Numbered from the stretch's first letter, positions 26,135-36,816 are shown. The stretch is 64,000 nt of DNA from Pseudomonas sp. B21_DOA (GCA_030544685.1 CP086683.1:3100001-3164000), one strand, 5' to 3'. The notes: generated from the sequence alone by a model not told the origin. Translations and numbers: made by a program.

Positions 26135-28057
26135 ATGCCAACTATTACTCTTCCCGACGGCAGTCAACGTTCATTCGATCACCCGGTTTCCGTAGCCGAG
26201 GTCGCCGCATCCATTGGTGCAGGTCTGGCCAAGGCCACACTCGCCGGCAAGGTCAATGGCCAACTGGTCGACGCCAGCGACATCATCAGCAGCGACGCGA
26301 CCCTTCAAATCATTACGCCAAAGGATGAAGAGGGGCTGGAGATCATTCGCCACTCTTGCGCGCACCTGGTTGGCCACGCGGTCAAACAGCTGTACCCGAC
26401 CGCGAAGATGGTCATCGGCCCGGTCATCGACGAAGGCTTCTATTACGACATCGCCTACGAGCGTCCTTTCACGCCGGAAGACATGGCGGCCATCGAACAG
26501 CGCATGCAGCAGCTGATCGAGAAAGATTACGATGTCATCAAGAAAGTCACTCCGCGCGCTGAAGTGATCGAAGTGTTCAAGGCTCGCGGTGAAGACTACA
26601 AGCTTCGCCTTGTCGAAGACATGCCGAACGAGCAGACCATGGGTCTGTACTATCACGAAGAATATGTCGACATGTGCCGCGGCCCGCACGTGCCGAACAC
26701 ACGCTTTCTGAAATCCTTCAAGCTGACCAAGCTGTCGGGCGCCTACTGGCGCGGCGACGCCAAGAACGAGCAATTGCAGCGCGTTTACGGCACCGCCTGG
26801 GCTGACAAGAAGCAGCTGGCGGCGTACATCCAGCGCATCGAAGAAGCCGAGAAGCGCGATCACCGCAAGATCGGCAAGCGCCTGGGCCTGTTCCACACCC
26901 AGGAGGAATCCCCGGGCATGGTGTTCTGGCACCCGAACGGCTGGACGCTTTACCAGGTGCTCGAGCAGTACATGCGCAAGATCCAGCGGGACAACGGCTA
27001 TCTTGAGATCAAGACTCCTCAAGTTGTCGACCGCAGCCTGTGGGAAAAGTCCGGGCACTGGGCCAACTACGCCGACAACATGTTCACCACTCAATCGGAA
27101 AACCGCGACTACGCCATCAAGCCGATGAACTGCCCGTGTCACGTGCAGGTGTTCAATCAGGGCCTGAAGAGCTACCGCGAGCTGCCGATGCGTCTGGCCG
27201 AGTTCGGTGCGTGCCACCGTAACGAGCCGTCGGGTGCGCTGCACGGCATCATGCGCGTGCGAGCGTTCACTCAGGACGACGCGCACATCTTCTGCACCGA
27301 AGAGCAGATGCAGGCCGAGTCCGCTGCGTTCATCAAGCTGACCATGGATGTCTATCGCGATTTCGGCTTTACCGAAGTCGAGATGAAACTGTCCACTCGT
27401 CCGGAAAAACGCGTCGGCTCCGATGAACTCTGGGATCGCGCTGAAGCAGCATTGGCTGCAGCCCTTGATTCTGCTGGCCTGCCGTACGATCTGCAGCCGG
27501 GCGAGGGTGCCTTCTACGGGCCGAAGATCGAGTTCTCGCTGAAAGATTGTCTCGGTCGCGTCTGGCAGTGTGGTACCTTGCAGCTCGATTTTAACCTGCC
27601 TGTCCGTTTGGGCGCTGAATACGTCTCTGAAGACAACAGCCGCAAACACCCTGTGATGTTGCACCGTGCGATCCTCGGTTCGTTCGAGCGTTTCGTCGGG
27701 ATTCTGATCGAGCACTACGAAGGTGCGTTCCCTGCGTGGCTAGCGCCGACCCAGGCGGTGATCATGAATATCACTGATAAACAGGCAGATTTTGTTGCAG
27801 AGGTTGAAAAAACTCTCAACGAAAGCGGATTTCGTGCCAAGTCCGACTTGAGAAATGAAAAGATCGGCTTTAAAATCCGCGAGCATACTTTGCTCAAGGT
27901 TCCCTATCTTTTGGTTATCGGAGATAAGGAAGTCGAGATGCAGACTGTCGCTGTGCGTACTCGTGAAGGTGCTGACCTGGGCTCGATGCCCGTCGCCCAG
28001 TTCGCTGAGTTTCTCGCGCAAGCGGTTTCCCGGCGTGGTCGCCCAGATTCGGAGTAA
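26135..28057 (+). CDS. thrS: Threonyl-tRNA synthetase
   Basis: This 640-residue class II synthetase has an N-terminal TGS domain ([20 protein letters not shown]), an editing domain with HxxxH ([11 protein letters not shown]), motif 2 ([20 protein letters not shown]) and motif 3 ([18 protein letters not shown]), then an anticodon-binding domain. Zinc ligands include the Cys in MNCPCH. ATG 26135 follows AGGAGAGGAGGC. It is the first gene of thrS-infC-rpmI-rplT. Confidence 0.97.
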   Translation: MPTITLPDGSQRSFDHPVSVAEVAASIGAGLAKATLAGKVNGQLVDASDIISSDATLQIITPKDEEGLEIIRHSCAHLVGHAVKQLYPTAKMVIGPVIDEGFYYDIAYERPFTPEDMAAIEQRMQQLIEKDYDVIKKVTPRAEVIEVFKARGEDYKLRLVEDMPNEQTMGLYYHEEYVDMCRGPHVPNTRFLKSFKLTKLSGAYWRGDAKNEQLQRVYGTAWADKKQLAAYIQRIEEAEKRDHRKIGKRLGLFHTQEESPGMVFWHPNGWTLYQVLEQYMRKIQRDNGYLEIKTPQVVDRSLWEKSGHWANYADNMFTTQSENRDYAIKPMNCPCHVQVFNQGLKSYRELPMRLAEFGACHRNEPSGALHGIMRVRAFTQDDAHIFCTEEQMQAESAAFIKLTMDVYRDFGFTEVEMKLSTRPEKRVGSDELWDRAEAALAAALDSAGLPYDLQPGEGAFYGPKIEFSLKDCLGRVWQCGTLQLDFNLPVRLGAEYVSEDNSRKHPVMLHRAILGSFERFVGILIEHYEGAFPAWLAPTQAVIMNITDKQADFVAEVEKTLNESGFRAKSDLRNEKIGFKIREHTLLKVPYLLVIGDKEVEMQTVAVRTREGADLGSMPVAQFAEFLAQAVSRRGRPDSE

Positions 28058-28059
28058 TT

Positions 28060-28608
28060 ATTATTAAGCGTGAAATGAGACAAGATAAACGAGCTGCACC
28101 GAAAGCCCCGATCAACGAGAATATCTCGGCACGCGAGGTTCGGTTAATTGGCGCTGATGGCGAGCAGATTGGCATCGTCTCGATTGATGAAGCGCTTCGT
28201 ATCGCTGAAGAAGCAAAGCTTGATCTGGTGGAAATTTCCGCGGATGCAGTCCCGCCTGTTTGCCGGGTGATGGACTACGGCAAGTCGATCTTCGAAAAGA
28301 AGAAGCAGATTGCCGCGGCGAAGAAAAACCAGAAGCAGATTCAGGTTAAAGAAATCAAGTTTCGTCCAGGGACGGAGGAAGGGGATTACCAGGTAAAACT
28401 GCGCAACCTGGTACGTTTCCTGAGTGACGGGGACAGGGCCAAGGTATCCTTGCGATTCCGCGGCCGTGAGATGGCCCACCAGGAGCTGGGGATGGAACTC
28501 CTCAAGCGGGTTGAACAAGACCTGCTTGAGTACGGTTCGGTCGAACAGCATCCTAAGATGGAAGGACGCCAGCTGATCATGGTCATCGCCCCGAAAAAGA
28601 AGAAGTAA
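28060..28608 (+). CDS. infC: Translation initiation factor IF-3, likely AUU start
   Basis: IF-3 binds the 30S subunit and checks start codons. The conserved frame [16 protein letters not shown]...[16 protein letters not shown] is open upstream of ATG 28075 to two ATT codons at 28060 and 28063, with GGAG at 28051-28054 correctly spaced. An AUU start is the classic autoregulation device of infC, and I place the start at the first ATT, giving 182 residues. ATG 28075 is the conservative alternative and would remove five residues. It starts three bases after thrS ends. Confidence 0.93.
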   Translation: MIKREMRQDKRAAPKAPINENISAREVRLIGADGEQIGIVSIDEALRIAEEAKLDLVEISADAVPPVCRVMDYGKSIFEKKKQIAAAKKNQKQIQVKEIKFRPGTEEGDYQVKLRNLVRFLSDGDRAKVSLRFRGREMAHQELGMELLKRVEQDLLEYGSVEQHPKMEGRQLIMVIAPKKKK

Positions 28609-28668
28609 TCAACAGGGCACGGCAGGCCTTCTGATTATGTTTATCAACTGAATGCGGAGTATCCGAAC

Positions 28669-28863
28669 ATGCCAAAAATGAAAACCAAAAGTGGTGCTGC
28701 CAAGCGGTTTCTGAAAACTGCTAACGGCATCAAGCACAAGCACGCTTTCAAGAGCCACATCCTGACTAAAATGTCGACCAAGCGTAAGCGTCAACTGCGC
28801 GGTAGCAGCTTGCTGCATCCGTCTGACGTGGCAAAAGTCGAGCGCATGCTGCGCCTTCGTTAA
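28669..28863 (+). CDS. rpmI: 50S ribosomal protein L35
   Basis: This 64-residue, very basic protein is [20 protein letters not shown] and onward, ending RMLRLR, as in L35. It lies between infC and rplT in the standard order, 60 nt after infC. Confidence 0.97.
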   Translation: MPKMKTKSGAAKRFLKTANGIKHKHAFKSHILTKMSTKRKRQLRGSSLLHPSDVAKVERMLRLR

Positions 28864-28890
28864 TTTAGTCAAGAATAGAGGAAGTAACTC

Positions 28891-29245
28891 ATGGCTCGTG
28901 TAAAGCGTGGCGTCATTGCCCGTAAGCGTCACAAAAAATTCTGAAACTTGCTAAAGGCTACTACGGCGCACGCTCCCGCGTATTCCGTGTTGCCAAGCAA
29001 GCGGTAATCAAGGCAGGCCAATACGCCTACCGTGACCGTCGTCAGAAAAAACGTCAGTTCCGCGCTCTGTGGATCGCTCGTATCAACGCTGGTGCTCGTG
29101 TTAACGGTCTGTCCTACAGCCGTTTCATCGCTGGCCTGAAAAAGCGTCCATCGAGATCGACCGCAAGGTTCTGGCTGATCTGGCAGTGAACGAAAAAGCG
29201 GCGTTTGCTGCGATTGTCGAGAAAGCTAAAGCCACCTTGGCTTAA
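28891..29245 (+). CDS. rplT: 50S ribosomal protein L20, two one-base deletions in this sequence
   Basis: The frame opens [16 protein letters not shown] at ATG 28891 but reaches TGA at 28942. Adding one A to the run at 28933-28938 restores [14 protein letters not shown], and adding one G after 29144 restores the end ([19 protein letters not shown]). The corrected protein has 118 residues, the usual L20 length. L20 is needed for 50S assembly and its gene is normally single-copy, so two independent disabling shifts in a living cell are very unlikely. I treat them as consensus errors. In E. coli L20 also represses its own operon. Confidence 0.93.
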
Positions 29246-29300
29246 GTACCCTCGACAGTCACCCGGCCTCACCTCTGTGGGGCCAGGTGTTAAACGTCAT

Positions 29301-30371
<1,071 letters not shown>

Positions 30372-30397
30372 TCGTAACGAATTCTTAGGAGAGCAGG

Positions 30398-32776
30398 ATG
30401 AAATTCAGTGAACAATGGCTGCGCGGCTGGGTTAGCCCGCAGGTAGATCGCGATGAGCTGGTTGCTCGTCTGTCGATGGCCGGTCTTGAGGTCGATAGCG
30501 TTACGCCGGCCGCCGGTGTATTCAGTGGTGTGGTGGTGGGTGAGGTGCTGAGCACCGAGCAGCATCCGGACGCCGACAAATTGCGCGTGTGCCAGGTCAG
30601 CAATGGTACGGAAACTTTCCAGGTCGTGTGCGGAGCGCCAAACGTGCGCCCGGGCCTGAAGATTCCGTTCGCCATGATCGGCGCGGCACTGCCGGGCGAC
30701 TTCAAGATCAAGAAGGCCAAGCTGCGCGGCGTCGAGTCGAACGGCATGCTGTGCTCGCAAGCCGAGTTGCAAGTCGGTGAAGGCAACGACGGTCTGATGG
30801 AGCTGCCGGCCGATGCGCCGGTGGGCGAAGATTTCCGCGTGTATCTGGATCTGGAAGACGCCAGCATCGAGGTTGACCTGACCCCGAACCGTGGCGACTG
30901 CCTGTCCCTGGCCGGTCTGGCCCGGGAAGTCGGTGCCCTGTACGCCGTGCCGGTGACTCGCCCTGTAGTGGCTGCGGTTGCAGCGGTACACGACGAAGTG
31001 CGTTCGGTCGAGGTGCTGGCGCCCGCAGCCTGCCCACGTTATCTGGGCCGGGTCATCCGTAACGTCGACCTGTCCAAGCCTACGCCGCTGTGGATGGTTG
31101 AACGTCTGCGCCGCGCCGACGTGCGCAGCATCGACGCTGCGGTCGACATCACCAACTACGTGATGCTCGAGCTGGGTCAGCCGCTGCACGCTTTCGATCT
31201 TGCCGAAATCAATGGCGGCATTCGTGTGCGGATGGCTGAAGAGGGCGAGAAGCTGGTTCTGCTCGATGGTCAGGAAGTCAGCCTGCGTAGCGATACGCTG
31301 GTCATCGCCGACCACACTCGTGCACTGGCGATCGCCGGCGTTATGGGTGGCGAGCACAGCGGTGTTTCCGCGACCACGCGCGATGTGTTCCTTGAATCTG
31401 CGTTCTTCGATCAGATCGCTGTTGCCGGTAAGGCGCGTTCTTACGGCTTGCACACCGACGCTTCGCATCGCTACGAGCGTGGCGTTGACTGGCAGCTGGC
31501 CCGTGAAGCCATGGAGCGCGCCACGGGCCTGCTGCTGGAAATCACTGGTGGCGAAGCTGGTCCGGTTATCGAAACCGTCAGCGAGCAACATCTGCCGTCG
31601 ATTGCGCCGATCACCCTGCGTGGCCAGCGCATCACTCAGATGCTCGGCATGGAAATGGATTCGGCACAGGTCGAGCGTCTGCTCAGCGCCCTGGGCCTGA
31701 ACATTACCGCTGAAGGGGAAGGGCAGTGGCGCGTTGAAGTGCCAAGCCACCGCTTCGATATCAGTCTGGAAGTCGACCTGATCGAAGAGCTGGCTCGTCT
31801 TTACGGTTACAACCGTCTGCCGGTTCGCTACCCGCAAGCGCGTCTGGCGCCACAAGCCAAAGCCGAAGCGCGTAGTGATCTGCCTGAGCTGCGTCGTCTG
31901 CTGGTTGCTCGTGGTTATCAGGAAGCGATCACTTACAGCTTCATCGATCCGCGTCAGTTCGAACTGTTCAATCCGGGCGTCGAGCCGCTGTTGCTGGCCA
32001 ATCCGATCTCCAACGACATGGCGGCCATGCGTTCGTCGCTGTGGCCGGGTCTGGTCAAAGCGCTGCAGCACAACCTCAATCGTCAGCAGGATCGCGTGCG
32101 TCTGTTCGAGAGCGGACTGCGTTTCGTGGGTCAGCTTGACGGCTTGAAGCAAGAGCCAATGCTGTCCGGGGTTGTCTGCGGCAGCCGCTTGCCGGAAGGC
32201 TGGGCGCAGGGTCGCGATACCGTCGACTTCTTCGACGTCAAGGCTGATGTGGAAGCAGTACTGGGTTTCGCTGGCGCCCTGGATTCGTTCACCTTTGCTC
32301 CGGGTAAACACCCGGCGCTGCATCCAGGTCAGACCGCGCGCATAGAGCGTGAGGGTCGTGAAGTGGGCTTCATCGGTGCCATTCACCCTGAGCTCTCGAA
32401 AACGCTGGGTCTGGATCGTCCGGTGTTCGTCTTCGAGCTGGTGCTGGCGGAAGTGGCGCTCGGTAAAATGCCGAAATTCCACGAGTTGTCGCGCTTTCCT
32501 GAGGTGCGTCGTGACCTTGCACTGATCGCACATAAAGACGTCGCGGCCTCGGCTGTGCTGGACGTAATCCGTGAAAATGCAGGCGAATGGCTCACAGAGC
32601 TCAGGCTGTTTGACGTATATCAGGGTAAAGGTATTGATCCTGATAGAAAAAGCCTTGCAGTCGGCTTGACCTGGCAGCATCCATCGCGCACTCTTAATGA
32701 CGATGAGGTGAATTCGACGACGCAAAATATCCTCACCTCGCTCGAACAAAGGTTGAACGCCACGTTAAGGAAGTGA
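30398..32776 (+). CDS. pheT: Phenylalanyl-tRNA synthetase beta subunit
   Basis: This 792-residue protein has an N-terminal tRNA-binding OB fold (about residues 40-150), B3/B4 editing domain (DIEVDLTPNRGDCLS, SIDAAVDITNYVMLELGQPLHAFD), B5 domain and C-terminal anticodon-binding FDX-ACB domain (PEVRRDLALIAHKDV). ATG 30398 follows TTAGGAGAGCAGG. ihfA begins three bases after its stop, as in the pheST-ihfA operon of related bacteria. Confidence 0.97.
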   Translation: MKFSEQWLRGWVSPQVDRDELVARLSMAGLEVDSVTPAAGVFSGVVVGEVLSTEQHPDADKLRVCQVSNGTETFQVVCGAPNVRPGLKIPFAMIGAALPGDFKIKKAKLRGVESNGMLCSQAELQVGEGNDGLMELPADAPVGEDFRVYLDLEDASIEVDLTPNRGDCLSLAGLAREVGALYAVPVTRPVVAAVAAVHDEVRSVEVLAPAACPRYLGRVIRNVDLSKPTPLWMVERLRRADVRSIDAAVDITNYVMLELGQPLHAFDLAEINGGIRVRMAEEGEKLVLLDGQEVSLRSDTLVIADHTRALAIAGVMGGEHSGVSATTRDVFLESAFFDQIAVAGKARSYGLHTDASHRYERGVDWQLAREAMERATGLLLEITGGEAGPVIETVSEQHLPSIAPITLRGQRITQMLGMEMDSAQVERLLSALGLNITAEGEGQWRVEVPSHRFDISLEVDLIEELARLYGYNRLPVRYPQARLAPQAKAEARSDLPELRRLLVARGYQEAITYSFIDPRQFELFNPGVEPLLLANPISNDMAAMRSSLWPGLVKALQHNLNRQQDRVRLFESGLRFVGQLDGLKQEPMLSGVVCGSRLPEGWAQGRDTVDFFDVKADVEAVLGFAGALDSFTFAPGKHPALHPGQTARIEREGREVGFIGAIHPELSKTLGLDRPVFVFELVLAEVALGKMPKFHELSRFPEVRRDLALIAHKDVAASAVLDVIRENAGEWLTELRLFDVYQGKGIDPDRKSLAVGLTWQHPSRTLNDDEVNSTTQNILTSLEQRLNATLRK

Positions 32777-32779
32777 CGT

Positions 32780-33081
32780 ATGGGGGCTTTGACGAAAGCT
32801 GAGATGGCGGAACGTCTGTATGAAGAGCTGGGCCTGAACAAGCGGGAAGCCAAGGAATTGGTAGAACTGTTTTTCGAGGAAATCAGGCACGCTCTTGAAG
32901 ACAACGAGCAGGTCAAATTGTCCGGTTTCGGCAATTTTGACCTTCGGGACAAACGCCAGCGGCCTGGCCGCAACCCGAAAACGGGGAAGAAATCCCGATC
33001 ACGGCTCGCCGTGTGGTCACCTTTCGTCCAGGGCAGAAGTTGAAGGCCCGAGTTGAGGCTTATGCTGGAACCAAGTCATAA
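32780..33081 (+). CDS. ihfA: Integration host factor alpha subunit, one-base deletion in this sequence
   Basis: The frame begins [20 protein letters not shown] and is a normal IHF alpha through RPGRNPKTG, then goes wrong at the GGGG run 32983-32986. One added G restores [17 protein letters not shown] and the end VEAYAGTKS, giving exactly 100 residues, the standard length. IHF bends DNA and assists sigma-54 promoters, recombination and chromosome packing. The corrected 3' end overlaps the MerR gene by 20 bases. Confidence 0.93.
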
Positions 33082-33418
33082 CGACGAACTACCCGTCATC
33101 CCGGGCAAACGCTACTTCACCATCGGTGAAGTCAGCGAGCTGTGTGCCGTAAAGCCACACGTGCTGCGCTACTGGGAGCAGGAGTTTCCTCAGCTCAACC
33201 CCGTCAAACGCCGCGGAAACCGCCGGTATTATCAGCGCCAGGACGTGCTGATGATCCGGCAGATCCGTGCGCTCCTTTACGATCAGGGTTTCACCATCGG
33301 CGGCGCACGTCTGCGCCTGTCCGGCGACGAAGCCAAAGACGACACCACCCAGTACAAGCAGATGATCCGGCAGATGATTGCCGAGTTAGAGGATGTGCTG
33401 GTGGTGCTCAAGAAATAA
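33062..33418 (+). CDS. MerR-family regulator (cotranscribed with ihfA)
   Basis: This 118-residue protein has an N-terminal MerR helix-turn-helix ([28 protein letters not shown]) and the wing [26 protein letters not shown]. The C-terminal part is short and without an effector domain. I start at ATG 33062, inside the end of ihfA; an upstream TTG adds three residues. This gene sits at the end of the pheST-ihfA operon across Pseudomonas. The target is unknown. Confidence 0.9.
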   Translation: MLEPSHNDELPVIPGKRYFTIGEVSELCAVKPHVLRYWEQEFPQLNPVKRRGNRRYYQRQDVLMIRQIRALLYDQGFTIGGARLRLSGDEAKDDTTQYKQMIRQMIAELEDVLVVLKK

Positions 33419-33507
33419 AAAGCTGCGTTTGAATACTTCCAGTTTTCAAATGCTTGCGATATATTCTTGAGCGTTCTTCGAGGTGAAGAACGCAACGCAA
33501 CATCAGT

Positions 33508-33584
33508 CGGGGCGTAGCGCAGTCCGGTAGCGCACTAGCATGGGGTGCTAGGGGTCGAGTGTTCGAATCACTCCGTCCCGACCA
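33508..33584 (+). tRNA. tRNA-Pro (anticodon GGG)
   Basis: This 77-nt cloverleaf has acceptor CGGGGCG/CGTCCCG, anticodon loop CATGGGGTG (GGG), T-loop GTTCGAATC and an encoded CCA. It is downstream of the MerR gene, as in other Pseudomonas. Confidence 0.96.
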
Positions 33585-33601
33585 TATTTTTCAATGACTT
33601 A

Positions 33602-33632
33602 GGCCAATGTTCAAAGCATTGGCCTTTTTCTT
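33602..33632 (+). terminator. Terminator of tRNA-Pro
   Basis: GGCCAATGttcaaagCATTGGCC followed by TTTTTCTT. Confidence 0.9.
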
Positions 33633-33800
33633 GCGCGTAAGATTTGCGCGACTTCTGGGTTCCGATCAAGCCTTTAACTCCAGGATGGCTCCCCTACTGC
33701 TGCCAGAAGGTCGGCAGAAACGCATCGATCACGGCATCCTTTTCCGCCATGCACGCGCAGCCATGTTGTTTAATACCAAATTCTTGAAAGGAGTCGAGTC

Positions 33801-33977
33801 ATGGACAAGGCGTTCAAACAGCCAATGTTTGTTGTTGGGCTGCCACTTGCAATATGCGGCTTGGTTTTCGGCCTCAATGGTCTTCTTGCCAGCGGAACCT
33901 TTGCATATATCGCGCCGGGGCTATTGATACCTGGCTTGGCATTCATGTTGATAGGTTGGCTGCAACGGAATAAGTGA
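33801..33977 (+). CDS. Small two-segment membrane protein, 58 residues
   Basis: The frame reads MDKAFKQPMFVVGLPLAICG, then two hydrophobic stretches (residues about 9-30 and 36-53) and ends GWLQRNK. GAAAGGAG lies eight bases upstream of ATG 33801, and a terminator follows the stop. This supports a real gene despite its size. It should be an inner-membrane hairpin protein of unknown function, in a run of tiny genes after tRNA-Pro. Confidence 0.72.
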   Translation: MDKAFKQPMFVVGLPLAICGLVFGLNGLLASGTFAYIAPGLLIPGLAFMLIGWLQRNK

Positions 33978-33992
33978 TTTATCGGATAGTTA

Positions 33993-34019
33993 AGTCCCGT
34001 CGTAGAGCGGGGCTTTTTT
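33993..34019 (+). terminator. Terminator after the 58-residue gene
   Basis: AGTCCCGTCgtagAGCGGGGCTTTTTTA: a short GC stem followed by six T. Confidence 0.8.
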
Positions 34020-34106
34020 ATGTCCGCTCGTCGAGCGGATCGCACTCCGAGTATGCGCATATTCTCTCACTAGTAAGCGCAGCCCCTGCGCCACTGACAG
34101 GAGAAA

Positions 34107-34325
34107 ATGATGATCGACGACAACAACGGCCCAGAAGCGCCATATCCGGGCCCGGGCGAGCAAACCCCTGACTCTGGCGAGGGTCATGATTCCGGTCTGG
34201 AGCAAGCTGAGTCTGAGCCAAAGCAGGGTACGGACGAACGACCAGAAGACTGGAATCCGCCACCCGGTAATCCTGGCTCCGATCAAGATGCCCAGACGGG
34301 CCGCGACAATGGCGGCGCGAAGTAG
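34107..34325 (+). CDS. Small acidic, disordered protein
   Basis: This 72-residue protein is very rich in Asp, Glu, Pro, Gly, Asn and Gln (PEAPYPGPGEQTPDSGEGHD, PPPGNPGSDQDAQTG) and lacks hydrophobic segments, so it is probably unstructured. CAGGAGAAA precedes ATG 34107; ATG 34110 is equally possible. A terminator follows. No function can be assigned. Confidence 0.65.
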   Translation: MMIDDNNGPEAPYPGPGEQTPDSGEGHDSGLEQAESEPKQGTDERPEDWNPPPGNPGSDQDAQTGRDNGGAK

Positions 34326-34348
34326 GGGTCATGAACTCAAACGTTCAG

Positions 34349-34378
34349 AAAACCCGGCCATTGCGCCGGGTTTATTTA
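34349..34378 (+). terminator. Terminator after the acidic protein gene
   Basis: AAACCCGGCcattGCGCCGGGTTTATTTATT. Confidence 0.8.
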
Positions 34379-34493
34379 TTGCCGTCGTCCTTGGAGTAAC
34401 AGCGGGAACACAATCGCCGGACAAGACGCGTTCAGTTGAAACTTCCTTCTCAACAAGACGATCTCTTGAGCACCAGCAAACAGGAGATCGGCG

Positions 34494-34724
34494 ATGAAAT
34501 GTTATCTATGCGGGCTTGAGGTGCGGGCAACGGAAGAAGCTCACGGCGGCGAACTTATCGAATGTGCGGACTGCGGCATTTACAGGATTTCAGGCTTGGT
34601 CCTGAAAGAGCTTGGGAACAAGAAAATCGACTTTGCAAAAATGCGCGACGATCTGCATCGCCAGCGGCAGGTTGATTCTACGGACGTGGCCGAGATCAAC
34701 ACTGAGACAGTGATCTGGGTTTGA
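34494..34724 (+). CDS. Small zinc-ribbon protein
   Basis: This 76-residue protein has CYLC at the N-terminus and CADC about 22 residues later, a treble-clef or zinc-ribbon spacing. The rest is soluble and polar. ATG 34494 follows CAGGAGATCGGCG. It may bind zinc and nucleic acid or another protein. No close family is recognised. It converges on a 44-residue gene. Confidence 0.65.
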   Translation: MKCYLCGLEVRATEEAHGGELIECADCGIYRISGLVLKELGNKKIDFAKMRDDLHRQRQVDSTDVAEINTETVIWV

Positions 34725-34757
34725 GCGGAACGCCTTCGAGTAATTGAAGCCAAACGG

Positions 34758-34791
34758 CGCCGGCGCTGGACGTTTCGATCCAGGCGCCGGC
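34758..34791. terminator. Hairpin between convergent small genes
   Basis: GCCGGCGCTGGA and TCCAGGCGCCGGC pair with an eight-base loop between the zinc-ribbon gene and the minus-strand 44-residue gene. No T tract follows, so the terminator role is likely but not certain. Confidence 0.6.
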
Positions 34792-34802
34792 AACTAGCAT
34801 GT

Positions 34803-34937
34803 TCACTCGACGATGCAGATCCAGCGGTGGTTGTAGCGGTAAGGCGCACGAGTGAAATGGACGTCTGAGACCATCTTCATGCCGCGCTCTTGAAGCGCTT
34901 CGGTCAGTTGTACGAGTGTCTCTGCCTGGATAGTCAT
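34803..34937 (-). CDS. Very small protein, 44 residues
   Basis: The minus strand reads MTIQAETLVQLTEALQERGM and ends HRWICIVE. A strong ribosome site GAGGTGA is seven bases upstream of the ATG at 34937, and a hairpin lies beyond the stop. The N-terminal half is a probable amphipathic helix and the C-terminal half is aromatic. Function unknown. It is too short for ordinary gene callers but the start context is good. Confidence 0.55.
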   Translation of the reverse strand: MTIQAETLVQLTEALQERGMKMVSDVHFTRAPYRYNHRWICIVE

Positions 34938-35050
34938 TGCTGTCACCTCGTCAGATTTACTGCGTTCATAATTCTTGACCGAGAGATCAGGCGGCTAATT
35001 CATTTTTTCTACGGTCATCATTGGGACTCTGTGTTCAGGGGCGTTGCACT

Positions 35051-36652
35051 TCACTTCGTGCCTGCGATCTCAGCCCATTCAAGTCCGAACCGCCCCAAAT
35101 ACTTCCTCAAGCGATCGGCATCATTGGGCTGCGCCTTGGCCTGCCGGGAAACACCGAACAGCTGTCGACCGGCATCTGACAGACTATCCGCCTGCCGACA
35201 TACGTCGATAACCGCCTTCAGTTGCAAGCGGTCGAACAAGTCCATGCTCTCGCCATCTCCCGGCAAGTCAGCTGACACTGCAGTGGGTTGCGCCAAGCCC
35301 CAGGCATACCGCAATCGATCAATCTCATCGTCCACCTGTGCTTCATCGATACGCCCGCTGTCGGCCAACGTCGCCATCCGCGTAATCGATGCGGACAGTT
35401 CGCGAAAGTTGCCCAGCCAGGTTGCTTCGCGTGAGCTGGCGAATGCCAGGTAGCGTCGGCGCGCTTCGAGATTGAAACGCACCCGCTGCCCATGCTCGCG
35501 AGCATGGCGTTCCAGTTCGAAATCGATATTTGGCTCGATATCCTCGCGGCGACCGGCCAGGCCGGGCAGGTCGAACGTCCATAGATTGATCCGAGCGTAC
35601 AGGTCCTCGCGAAACGCGCCTTCGGCGACCCGGCTGCGCAGGTCGCGGTGGGTGCCAGCGATGATCAGGAAATCACTCTCCACTTCCTTGTCCGAGCCCA
35701 GCGGGAAGAAGCGTTTCTCTTCGATTGCCTTCAACAGCATTGCTTGTTCGTCTGCGCCGAGCTCGCCGATTTCATCGAGAAACAACATTCCCCCATCGGC
35801 GGCGCGCAGCAGGCCATCGCGAGCGTTTTGCGCACCGGTGAAGGCACCTTTGACGTGACCGAACAGGGTTGACATCGCACCGTCGCCACGCAGGGTGGCG
35901 CAGTTCACTTCGACAAAGCGTCCCTGCATCTGATGGCGATTGCGTTTGAGTTCGTAGATGCGTCGGGCCAGGAAGGATTTGCCGGCGCCGGTCGGACCGA
36001 TCAGCAGCATCGGTGCTTTGGAGCGCACCGCTACGCGTTCGATCTGTTCAATGGAACGGTTAAATGCATAGTTGCGCGTGGCGATGCCGGACTTGAGAAA
36101 CTCCAGGCCTTCCAGGCGCTTGCTGGCGAAGCGTGAGGCGATGCGATCATAACGCGACAGGTCGAGATCGATCAGCGCATGCGTACCGCAGGCGGGCTCG
36201 TTATCGCTGTTGCGCTTGGGGGAGGTCTGGATCAGGCGGGCCGGCAGATAGCGCGCCTCGGTGAGCAGGAACCAGCAGATTTGTGCGACGTGGGTGCCGG
36301 TAGTGATGTGTACGAGGTAATCCTCGGTCTCGGTGTCGAAGTTGTAAGCCGTGGTGAAGTCGTGCAGTGCGCCGTACACCTCTTCGAAATCCCAGGGATT
36401 GCGCAGCAACATCGGATGCAGGCGCACTTCGGTCCCTGGAGATGTCTGCTGAATATCGACAGTAACGCGCTCCGCGAGGCTGACGTCGCGCGCATCGAGG
36501 CCGTGAATCAGTTCAAGCCGATGGATCGGCAGATTGGCTTGTTGGCACAGGCCGACTGTGGGGCGCCAGTGGCTCCAACGGTTTGCGCCTTTACCGACGC
36601 GATCGAGAGTGGCTCCGATAAATCCGATAGCGACCGTGAGTTTTTCAGACAT
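35051..36652 (-). CDS. rtcR: Sigma-54-dependent activator of the RNA repair operon
   Basis: This 533-residue protein has an N-terminal RtcR/CARF sensor domain (about residues 1-190), which in this family senses an RNA-derived ligand. The AAA+ domain has Walker A GPTGAGKS (219-226), the sigma-54 contact loop GAFTGA (269-274) and Walker B LFLDEIGEL, followed by a C-terminal helix-turn-helix region. It is divergent from rtcB and should activate the -24/-12 promoter at 36801. The intergenic inverted repeat is its likely binding site. Confidence 0.95.
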   Translation of the reverse strand: MSEKLTVAIGFIGATLDRVGKGANRWSHWRPTVGLCQQANLPIHRLELIHGLDARDVSLAERVTVDIQQTSPGTEVRLHPMLLRNPWDFEEVYGALHDFTTAYNFDTETEDYLVHITTGTHVAQICWFLLTEARYLPARLIQTSPKRNSDNEPACGTHALIDLDLSRYDRIASRFASKRLEGLEFLKSGIATRNYAFNRSIEQIERVAVRSKAPMLLIGPTGAGKSFLARRIYELKRNRHQMQGRFVEVNCATLRGDGAMSTLFGHVKGAFTGAQNARDGLLRAADGGMLFLDEIGELGADEQAMLLKAIEEKRFFPLGSDKEVESDFLIIAGTHRDLRSRVAEGAFREDLYARINLWTFDLPGLAGRREDIEPNIDFELERHAREHGQRVRFNLEARRRYLAFASSREATWLGNFRELSASITRMATLADSGRIDEAQVDDEIDRLRYAWGLAQPTAVSADLPGDGESMDLFDRLQLKAVIDVCRQADSLSDAGRQLFGVSRQAKAQPNDADRLRKYLGRFGLEWAEIAGTK

Positions 36653-36688
36653 GCTTATCTCAGAAGATAAATGACGATAGACAATGAT

Positions 36689-36744
36689 AATTTCTTTGAG
36701 TCGGTTTTGTCGTCGATTGCTCGCCGAGACCGACTCAGAAAATT
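36689..36744. promoter_or_regulatory. Inverted repeat, candidate RtcR activator site
   Basis: AATTTCTTTGAGTCGGT (36689-36705) and ACCGACTCAGAAAATT (36729-36744) are near-perfect inverted copies, 23 bp apart and 57-112 bp upstream of the sigma-54 promoter. This is where an enhancer-binding protein would be expected. Confidence 0.6.
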
Positions 36745-36800
36745 GATAATTCCTTCTAAATCAAGTGGATGCATTAAATAGTAGGGCGCGACGGCGAAGC

Positions 36801-36816
36801 TGGCACAGCGGCTGCA
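36801..36816 (+). promoter_or_regulatory. Sigma-54 (-24/-12) promoter of rtcBA
   Basis: TGGCACAGCGGCTGCA matches TGGCAC-N5-TTGCA, with GG and GC elements exactly ten bases apart, the required spacing. It lies 33 nt before rtcB and fits control by RtcR. Confidence 0.88.

Noticed and set aside
28891..29245. rplT as a pseudogene, or as a programmed frameshift gene
   Set aside because: L20 is a core ribosomal protein with a normal, unshifted gene in relatives; two one-base losses match the error pattern of this sequence.
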